Source: Neisseriaceae bacterium (GTDB lineage Bacteria; Pseudomonadota; Gammaproteobacteria; Burkholderiales; UBA11063). From it: a DNA stretch of 6,256 bases. Positions 1 to 5,483 of this stretch are shown in pieces. How positions within the stretch are numbered: the stretch's first letter is position 1; the number at the start of each line of letters is the position of its first letter. Under the pieces are notes generated by a model that ran no database searches, had not been told where the DNA came from, and worked only from the letters and a program-made list of their open reading frames with translations. The stretch lies in assembly GCA_947454215.1 (NCBI GenBank), contig CANGJN010000039.1, positions 1 to 6,256 on the forward strand. The letters run 5' to 3'. The translations under genes and the position numbers were made by a program.

Positions 1-1
1 A

Positions 2-970
2 GATACAGGACATATGCCAGAAATTCCTGTAAAATTAATGATGAATATAGGTAATCCAAAATTGGCTTTCAATTTTAGTAAAATTCCAAATTTTGGTGTA
101 GGTTTAGCAAGAATAGAATTTATTATAAATAAACAAATCGGTGTTCATCCATCTGCTTTATTAAATTATGACAGTATTCCAGTGCAGTTAAAACAAATGA
201 TTAAGGAAAAGATTTCAGGTTATAGTAATCCCATAAATTTTTATGTTGATAAGTTGGCAGAAGGTATTGCAACAATAGCTGCAAGTTTTTATCCTAAAAA
301 AGTAATAGTAAGATTTTCAGATTTTAAATCAAATGAATATTCTAATTTAATTGGTGGTAAACTTTATGAACCAATAGAAGAAAATCCAATGATGGGATTT
401 AGAGGTGCTTCAAGATACTCTTCACCAAGTTTCAAAGATTGTTTTGATTTAGAATGCTTAGCAATAAAAAAAGTAATTAATCAGATGGGTTTAAATAATA
501 TTTCTGTCATGGTTCCATTTGTAAGAACCTTGCAGGAGGCAGAACAAGTTATTGATTTACTAAAAGAAAGTGGTTTAGAAAAAGGAAAAGATAATTTACA
601 AATATACATGATGTGTGAAATTCCATCAAATGCGATTTTAGCTGAAGAGTTTTTAGAGTATTTTGATGGTTTTTCAATTGGATCTAATGATTTAACGCAA
701 TTAACTTTGGGTATAGATAGAGATGCTAATGGCTTGATTGCTGCCTCATTCGATGAAAGAAATGAAGCAGTTAAAAAGTTATTGCATTTAGCTATTAAAG
801 CCTGTTTAAAGCATAAGAAGTACATAGGTATTTGTGGACAGGGGCCTTCAGATCATCCTGATTTAGCTGAGTGGTTAATTAGGGAGGGTATTGAAACAAT
901 ATCATTAAATCCAGATACAATTATCAGTACATGGATACATCTTTCAAAGATTTTTAATGATAAACAATAA
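2..970 (+). CDS. ppsA: Phosphoenolpyruvate synthase, C-terminal part (5' end outside window)
   Basis: Converts pyruvate, ATP and water to phosphoenolpyruvate, AMP and phosphate in the cytoplasm, the entry step of gluconeogenesis from pyruvate. The visible 323 residues cover the C-terminal PEP/pyruvate-binding TIM-barrel domain. Numbering from the Met at base 14, I see MMNIGNP (9-15), GVGLARIEFIIN (28-39), RFSDFKSNEY (100-109), the EENPMMGFRGASRY block (122-135), MMCEIPSN (199-206), the PEP-utilising-enzyme signature DGFSIGSNDLTQLTLGIDR (218-236), and GICGQGPSD (272-280) with the catalytic Cys at 274. It closely follows E. coli PpsA (about 790 residues) from memory. The Met at base 14 is not the true start: the frame is open to the window edge and the phosphohistidine and ATP-grasp domains must lie upstream. 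It ends TAA, 19 bases before fabF, with no terminator-like hairpin between them. The domain appears intact. Confidence 0.96.
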   Translation, partial: DTGHMPEIPVKLMMNIGNPKLAFNFSKIPNFGVGLARIEFIINKQIGVHPSALLNYDSIPVQLKQMIKEKISGYSNPINFYVDKLAEGIATIAASFYPKKVIVRFSDFKSNEYSNLIGGKLYEPIEENPMMGFRGASRYSSPSFKDCFDLECLAIKKVINQMGLNNISVMVPFVRTLQEAEQVIDLLKESGLEKGKDNLQIYMMCEIPSNAILAEEFLEYFDGFSIGSNDLTQLTLGIDRDANGLIAASFDERNEAVKKLLHLAIKACLKHKKYIGICGQGPSDHPDLAEWLIREGIETISLNPDTIISTWIHLSKIFNDKQ

Positions 971-989
971 TAAATAAAAGGATATTCTT

Positions 990-2219
990 ATGAAGAGACG
1001 TGTTGTTATAACAGGTATAGGAATTATCTCTCCATTAGGTAATGATTTAAATACTGTTTGGAATAATATAAAAAACGGTGTAAGTGGGGTTGATTTAATA
1101 ACAAAATTTGATGCCAGTAATCATTTTACTAAGTTTGCAGGAGAGGTGAAAAATTTTTCAACAGAAAACTTAATAGATGCAAAAGATGCAAGACGCATGG
1201 ATTTATTTATGCAGTATGGAATTGTTGCTGGAATAAATGCAGTAAATGATTCTGGTATTAATCTGGAAACTATAGATAAAACTAGAGCAGGAATTATTAT
1301 TGGATCTGGAATTGGAGGATTAAATGAAATTCAAAATACTGTTATTGGAGTATTAAATGGTGGAGTTAGAAAAGTTTCTCCTTTTTTTATTACTGGTGTA
1401 ATTTCAAATATGATTTCAGGTAATTTATCTATCAAATATGGTTTTCAAGGTGTTAATTATGGTATTGTTAGTGCTTGTGCTACTGGAAATCACTGTATTG
1501 GTGATGCAATGCGATATATACAGTATGGAGACTGTGATGTCATCTTAACAGGTGGAGCTGAAGCCGCTGTTTGTCCATTAGGAGTAGCAGGGTTTAATGC
1601 TTGTAAAGCTTTATCTACTAGAAATGACTCTCCTAAAACTGCTTCTAGACCTTGGGATAAAAATAGAGATGGATTTGTAATGGGAGAGGGTGCTGGAGTA
1701 TTAGTATTAGAGGAATATGAGCATGCAAAAAAAAGAGGAGCTAATATTTATGCTGAATTAATTGGATATGGTGCAACTTCAGATGCTTATCACATAACAG
1801 CACCAAGTATAGAAGGGCCATATTTAAGCATGAAAAAAGCTCTATCATCTGCCGAAATTAATATAGATGATATTGATTATGTAAATGCACATGGCACATC
1901 AACGATTATTGGTGATATAAATGAATTAAATGCAACCAAAAAATGTTTTTTAGATCATGCAAAAAAACTATCAATAAGTTCTACTAAGTCAATGACAGGT
2001 CATCTTTTGGGTGCTGCAAGTGCTATTGAGGCAATTTTTACTATCATGTCCTTAAGAGAAAATATTGTTCCACCTACAATAAATATTTTTGAGTTAGATA
2101 ATGAGTGTGATTTGGATGTAACCCCTAATGTTGCAAAAGAGAGAAAAGTTAATTATGCATTATCAAATTCTTTTGGGTTTGGTGGAGTAAATGCTACTAT
2201 TGTATTAAAAAAATTTTAA
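990..2219 (+). CDS. fabF: 3-oxoacyl-[acyl-carrier-protein] synthase II (KAS II, FabF type)
   Basis: Condensing enzyme of type II fatty-acid synthesis: it extends acyl-ACP by two carbons from malonyl-ACP, in the cytoplasm. At 409 residues it is near the usual 410-415. The N-terminal thiolase-like half starts RRVVITGIGIISPLG (3-17). The catalytic triad is Cys163 in VSACATGNH, His301 in NAHGTST and His338 in KSMTGHLLGAAS. The C-terminal NSFGFGGVNA (393-402) holds the gatekeeper Phe. The start is supported by AAAGGA at 977-982, seven bases before ATG. One oddity: the usual Pro after HGTST is replaced, giving HGTSTIIGD. The gene also stands apart from acpP and fabG, which often flank fabF, so it could be a second KAS II-like copy rather than the main fatty-acid gene. 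KAS I (FabB) is less likely given the length and motif spacing. It lies 19 bases after ppsA and 10 before the yggX-type gene. Confidence 0.94.
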   Translation: MKRRVVITGIGIISPLGNDLNTVWNNIKNGVSGVDLITKFDASNHFTKFAGEVKNFSTENLIDAKDARRMDLFMQYGIVAGINAVNDSGINLETIDKTRAGIIIGSGIGGLNEIQNTVIGVLNGGVRKVSPFFITGVISNMISGNLSIKYGFQGVNYGIVSACATGNHCIGDAMRYIQYGDCDVILTGGAEAAVCPLGVAGFNACKALSTRNDSPKTASRPWDKNRDGFVMGEGAGVLVLEEYEHAKKRGANIYAELIGYGATSDAYHITAPSIEGPYLSMKKALSSAEINIDDIDYVNAHGTSTIIGDINELNATKKCFLDHAKKLSISSTKSMTGHLLGAASAIEAIFTIMSLRENIVPPTINIFELDNECDLDVTPNVAKERKVNYALSNSFGFGGVNATIVLKKF

Positions 2220-2229
2220 AGGATTTTTT

Positions 2230-2463
2230 ATGTCGCGTTCAGTTTTTTGTGTTAAATTAAAACAAGAATTGCTAGGATTAGATTTTAAACCTTTACCTGG
2301 TGATTTAGGTGAAAAAATTTATAATAGTATATCTAAAGAAGCATGGTCTCAATGGTTGGCTCATCAAACAATGATTATTAATGAAAATAGATTAAATTTA
2401 GCCGATGATTCTTCAAGAAAATTTTTACGTCAACAATTAGAGTTCTATTTATTCGGGGAGTGA
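2230..2463 (+). CDS. yggX: Probable Fe(2+)-trafficking protein, YggX family
   Basis: Small cytoplasmic protein of the YggX family, linked in enterobacteria to iron handling and protection of Fe-S enzymes from oxidative damage. The 77 residues follow the family along the length: MSRSVFC at the start with the conserved Cys7, PGDLGEKIYNSISKEAW (19-35), QWLAHQTMIINENRLNL (36-52) and a closing FYLFGE. E. coli YggX is about 90 residues, so this copy lacks most of the charged C-terminal tail and stops just after the folded helical part. The frame has no lesion, so this looks like a natural short form. The ribosome-binding site AAAGGA (2218-2223) overlaps the fabF stop codon and lies six bases before ATG, which suggests coupled translation. 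In many gammaproteobacteria the gene follows mutY; here it sits between fabF and galU. Confidence 0.93.
   Translation: MSRSVFCVKLKQELLGLDFKPLPGDLGEKIYNSISKEAWSQWLAHQTMIINENRLNLADDSSRKFLRQQLEFYLFGE
2455..2460 (+). promoter_or_regulatory. Ribosome-binding site that fixes the galU TTG start
   Basis: GGGGAG forms the last two sense codons of the yggX-type gene and lies nine bases before TTG at 2470. It is among the strongest Shine-Dalgarno matches in this AT-rich stretch. With the in-frame stop TAA at 2467-2469, it makes TTG the only start that keeps the conserved nucleotide-binding loop. The overlap with the upstream gene's end suggests that translation of the two is coupled. Confidence 0.7.
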
Positions 2464-2469
2464 TCATAA

Positions 2470-3339
2470 TTGAAGAAAAAGATTACTAAGGCTCTATTTC
2501 CAGTTGCAGGTTTAGGAACTAGATTTCTTCCAGTTACTAAAGCATCTCCAAAAGAAATGCTTCCTATTGTTGATAAACCATTGATACAGTATGCAGTTGA
2601 AGAAGCAATAGCAGCTGGAATAACAGATTTAATCTTTATTACAGGACGAAATAAAAGGGCTATTGAAGATCATTTTGATAAAGCCTATGAACTTGAAAAT
2701 GAATTATTACTTGGAAATAAAATTGAACTATTAAATTTAGTAAAAAATATTATTCCACAGGGGATAAACTGCATTTTTATTCGACAATCTGAGGCTTTAG
2801 GTTTGGGACATGCTGTTTTATGTGCTAAAAGTATTCTTGAAAATGATAATTTTGCAGTAATTTTAGCAGACGAACTTATAGATGCGAAACCTGGTGCTTT
2901 AACTCAGCTATTAAATGTTTTTAATGAAACTGGTTCTTCGGTAATTGGATTACAAGAAATAGATATAAAGAATTCATCATTATTTGGAATGGTTAAACTT
3001 TCTGATAAATCTTCTGAGTATTCTAGGGTTGAGTTTATAGTAGAAAAACCAAATGAGATTGATTCTCCTTCTAATATTGCTGTAATTGGAAGGTATATTT
3101 TAACACCAAAGATATTTGATGAACTATCAAATTTAAATCAGGGTGTAAATGGAGAAATACAATTAAGTGATGCAATATTAAAACTTCTTCATAAGGATAA
3201 AGTTTTTGGGTTAATTGTTAAAGGGCATAGGTTTGATTGTGGTTCTAAGTTGGGATACTTGAAAGCAACTGTATGCTATGGACTTAAACATGAAGAAACT
3301 GGATATTTGTTTAAACAGTATTTAAAAGAAATATGCTAA
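2470..3339 (+). CDS. galU: UTP-glucose-1-phosphate uridylyltransferase
   Basis: Makes UDP-glucose and pyrophosphate from UTP and glucose-1-phosphate, supplying sugar nucleotides for LPS, capsule and related glycans. The 289 residues carry the family hallmarks: the nucleotide-binding loop PVAGLGTRFLPVTKASPKEM (11-30), VDKPLIQYAVEEA (34-46), SEALGLGHAV (107-116), VEKP (191-194), NGEIQLSDAI (227-236) and RFDCGSKLGYLKA (254-266), whose Lys is typical of the active site. E. coli GalU is about 302 residues, so the length is normal. The start is TTG: a TAA (2467-2469) lies directly before it in frame, the next in-frame ATG is codon 30, inside the conserved loop, and GGGGAG (2455-2460) sits nine bases upstream. 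It is separated from the preceding gene by six bases. A general nucleotidyltransferase such as RfbA is less likely because of the SPKEMLPI and FDCG motifs. Confidence 0.96.
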   Translation: MKKKITKALFPVAGLGTRFLPVTKASPKEMLPIVDKPLIQYAVEEAIAAGITDLIFITGRNKRAIEDHFDKAYELENELLLGNKIELLNLVKNIIPQGINCIFIRQSEALGLGHAVLCAKSILENDNFAVILADELIDAKPGALTQLLNVFNETGSSVIGLQEIDIKNSSLFGMVKLSDKSSEYSRVEFIVEKPNEIDSPSNIAVIGRYILTPKIFDELSNLNQGVNGEIQLSDAILKLLHKDKVFGLIVKGHRFDCGSKLGYLKATVCYGLKHEETGYLFKQYLKEIC

Positions 3340-3352
3340 TTTTAAAACAGTT

Positions 3353-3358
3353 TATAAT
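3353..3358 (+). promoter_or_regulatory. Candidate -10 box upstream of ald
   Basis: A perfect TATAAT lies in the 47-base gap between galU and ald. Initiation about seven bases downstream would leave a leader of roughly 20 bases before the ATG. No good -35 box sits at 16-18 bases spacing; the sequence there is AATATG-like. In DNA this rich in A+T a chance match is quite possible, so this is only a candidate. Confidence 0.3.
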
Positions 3359-3386
3359 ACATTTAGTATTTATTAGAAAGTAAGAT

Positions 3387-4496
3387 ATGATAATAGGCGT
3401 TCCTAAGGAAATAAAAGATAATGAATATAGAGTTAGTATGACTCCAAATTGTACTTATGAGGCGATAAAAAATGGTCATACAGTTTATATTGAAAATAAT
3501 GCAGGTCTAGAAATAGGTTTTACCAATGAAAATTATATTCAAGCAGGAGCTAAAATTATAAATACAGCTGCTGAAATTTTTGATAAAGCTGAAATGATTA
3601 TTAAAGTAAAAGAACCACAGCCTATAGAATGTAAAATGTTAAAGCCTGGACAAATTCTATTTACTTACTTACATCTGGCTTCAAGTTTGGAGTTAACCAA
3701 ATCTATAATTGATTCTAAATGTATAGCAATATCATATGAAACAGTTACCAATAAAGAAAATAAGTTGCCATTATTAATTCCAATGTCTGAAATTGCAGGC
3801 AGGTTATCAATTCAATTTGGAGCTACTTTTTTAGAAAAAGTAAATGGAGGTAAAGGCGTATTGTTGGGTGGAGTTCCTGGGGTAAAACCTGCTACAGTAG
3901 TAATTTTAGGTGGAGGTGTTGTTGGTTTAAATGCAACTAAAATGGCTGTTGGGTTAAATGCAGATGTTTATTTATTTGATAATAATTTACAAGTATTAAG
4001 AAAAGTAGATGAAATTTTTGGGGGTAGAGTAAAAACGATATTTAGTGATATAGGTTCAATTGAAAAAATAATCACTATTGCAGATTTAATAATTGGTGCT
4101 GTTTTAATTCCAGGTGCGATCTCACCCAAATTAATTACTAAAAAAATGTTAAAGCTAATGACTCCTGGTACAGTTATTGTAGATGTTGCAATTGATCAGG
4201 GTGGTTGTTTTGAAACATCAAAACCAACAACACATTCAGATCCTACTTATGTTGTAGATGATGTTATACATTATTGTGTTGCTAATATGCCAGGTGCTGT
4301 TGCTAGAACAGCAACTAAATCTTTAACTAATGCAACTATTCCATATATATTAGAGTTAGCTAATTATGGCTGGGAAAAAGCTATTTCTAATGATCCGTAT
4401 TTAATGAAAGGGTTAAATATTTGTAAAGGTAAAATTGTATATAAAGAAATAGCAGAAAGTTTTGGTTTAGATCATATTGATTTTTGTGATTTGTAG
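3387..4496 (+). CDS. ald: Alanine dehydrogenase (NAD+)
   Basis: Reversibly oxidises L-alanine to pyruvate and ammonia with NAD+, in the cytoplasm. The 369-residue length fits the family (about 370-378). N-terminal substrate domain: MIIGVPKEIKDNEYRV with Arg15, KVKEPQP with Lys75, and FTYLHLA with His96, matching the pyruvate-binding and catalytic residues known for this enzyme. The NAD-binding Rossmann domain shows VVILGGGVVGLNA (171-183) and the acidic Asp198 at the end of its second strand (YLFD), which selects NAD over NADP. Asp270 in DVAIDQGGCFET is the second catalytic residue. The conserved block VANMPGAVARTATKSLTNAT follows. I see no lesion. The Shine-Dalgarno sequence is weak (GAAAG, 3376-3380). 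It lies 47 bases after galU, and a TATAAT box in that gap could give it its own promoter. With PpsA nearby, alanine carbon could flow via pyruvate to PEP; that link is inferred from adjacency only. Confidence 0.96.
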   Translation: MIIGVPKEIKDNEYRVSMTPNCTYEAIKNGHTVYIENNAGLEIGFTNENYIQAGAKIINTAAEIFDKAEMIIKVKEPQPIECKMLKPGQILFTYLHLASSLELTKSIIDSKCIAISYETVTNKENKLPLLIPMSEIAGRLSIQFGATFLEKVNGGKGVLLGGVPGVKPATVVILGGGVVGLNATKMAVGLNADVYLFDNNLQVLRKVDEIFGGRVKTIFSDIGSIEKIITIADLIIGAVLIPGAISPKLITKKMLKLMTPGTVIVDVAIDQGGCFETSKPTTHSDPTYVVDDVIHYCVANMPGAVARTATKSLTNATIPYILELANYGWEKAISNDPYLMKGLNICKGKIVYKEIAESFGLDHIDFCDL

Positions 4497-4742
4497 TTAT
4501 CCTTTAATTTTGTTACTAATCAGCAGATGTTAACTATTTATTTGTATGTAATTATCTTAATCGAGAAATAGATTTTATTCAGTAAATAATTTAAATAAAG
4601 CGATAAATACTGCATTATAAAAATTTATACAATTTAGTAAATTTTGATTTTTTACAATCAAAACAGTATATTTGATATTGCTGGGTAGTAACTTTATTTT
4701 TTATAATTAGAAGTAATTTCATTCCTAACTTAGTTATCATTA
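4497..4742. other. Gene-free spacer between ald and the IS remnants
   Basis: About 245 bases of very AT-rich DNA with stop codons in all plus-strand frames. I see no convincing terminator (no GC-rich stem followed by a T run) for the upstream genes. It holds one perfect 8-bp inverted repeat (4642-4663) and a short minus-strand reading frame from ATG at 4740 to TAA at 4617-4615 (41 codons) with a single CxxC motif. The right-hand part may be eroded N-terminal sequence of the neighbouring IS630-type element, but I could not match it by eye. Confidence 0.5.
4642..4663. repeat. Perfect 8-bp inverted repeat, 6-base loop
   Basis: TTTTGATT (4642-4649) and AATCAAAA (4656-4663) are exact reverse complements separated by six bases. 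The stem has only two G-C pairs and is not followed by a T run, so it is a poor intrinsic terminator. It may be the terminal repeat of a lost insertion element, a weak bidirectional terminator, or chance in AT-rich sequence. Confidence 0.3.
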
Positions 4743-5003
4743 AATAATCCTGTTAAAAAAATACTAGTAATTGCTGATGGTACTTCATGGCATGATTCAA
4801 AAATATTAGAAGTACCCAAAAATATTTTTATTCCTAAATTAACTCTAATTGAAAATTTATTTGCATTCATGAAACAGAAAATAATTAAGAATAAATTATG
4901 GACATCATTAGCAGAATTAAAAGATAATACAATATCTTTTATAAAGAAGATAACTCATAATCAAATTGTAATCTTTTATTCATGCGACTATTTAGATAAT
5001 TAA
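4743..5003 (+). pseudogene. IS630-family transposase remnant, C-terminal part
   Basis: An 86-codon open stretch without a start codon resembles the C-terminal half of IS630-type DDE transposases. After KKILVIADGTSWHDSK, which carries the second catalytic Asp (codon 4776-4778) and the WH pair usual after it, comes ILEVPKNIFI. Next is PKLTLIENLFAFMKQKI, corresponding to the family's PELNPIE.LW..LKQ block with the third acidic residue, Glu, at 4851-4853. It ends with WTSLAELKDNTISFIKKIT and terminates at TAA 5001-5003. Typical IS630 proteins have a longer LPPYSPELNP segment before the Glu; here several residues are missing, suggesting a small in-frame deletion. The N-terminal helix-turn-helix and first catalytic Asp are absent, and a TAG lies just upstream (4731-4733), so the gene is dead. 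The family call rests on motif memory, not alignment. Confidence 0.72.
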
Positions 5004-5011
5004 AATGTGGA

Positions 5012-5483
5012 AATGATATTGTAGTAGATTTAAATCGTAAACTGAATTTAAACAGTACGAACAGCAGTCTTCATCCTACAACTGATAAATTCAATAAGAA
5101 AAAAATTTATAACAATAGGTATAAGTCTGAAAAAAAATGAGGTGGTCAAGAAGTGCATATAGGATCACATTTAAAATTTGAAACCAATCAAGAGAAAATA
5201 AATGCAAAAAAAGTTGATATTAAACCTAATTTTTGTAGTGAATGTAACACACCACTGGAAAATTTTACATTAATAAATACAAGACAAACTTATGACATTG
5301 TAATTAAAAAAAATAACCAATCATTATATTTGCAAAGGCTTATGCAAATGTGGATGTGAATCAAACATTCAGTCTGCTATAAAATTACCATCACTTGGTG
5401 TAAGTTATCGCTATATCTATAAAGCAACAATGATATATTTACATAATCAACATTATATACCTTTAGTGAGATTTGCAAGTTAA
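5012..5483 (+). pseudogene. IS66-family transposase remnant, N-terminal part with stop and frameshift
   Basis: Read through its lesions, this stretch gives the N-terminal region of an IS66 TnpC-type transposase. It starts at VVDLNRKLNLNSTNSS (end of the leucine-rich helix plus the Asn/Ser motif common to the family). It continues with a Lys-rich linker and GGQEVHIGSHL, the counterpart of GGQ.GHKG. The zinc-finger part has CSECNTPLENF and RQTYDIVI. In the next frame it gives a second cysteine cluster, LCKCGCESN, followed by YKATMIYLHNQHYIPLVRF. Two lesions are visible. TGA at 5138-5140 lies just before GGQ. A +1 shift falls in the A8 run 5306-5313; removing one A restores an unbroken frame through ITNHYICKGLCKC. 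The DDE catalytic domain is missing because the match stops at about 5480, where the minus-strand ISAs1 remnant begins. The GTG at 5153 is not a genuine start. Confidence 0.78.

Noticed and set aside
481..825. 114-codon open frame on the minus strand inside ppsA
   Set aside because: It lies opposite a highly conserved PpsA coding stretch, shows no recognisable domain, and has low-complexity Ser/Lys-rich content typical of an antisense shadow.
3356..3370. AATAC/GTATT hairpin before ald as a terminator or leader element
   Set aside because: A five-base stem with a single G-C pair in AT-rich DNA is not stable enough to support either role.
5153..5359. 68-residue GTG-start protein as an independent small zinc-finger gene
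   Set aside because: Family-like sequence continues upstream through the TGA at 5138 and downstream in the shifted frame, so this is an interior piece of an IS66 remnant.
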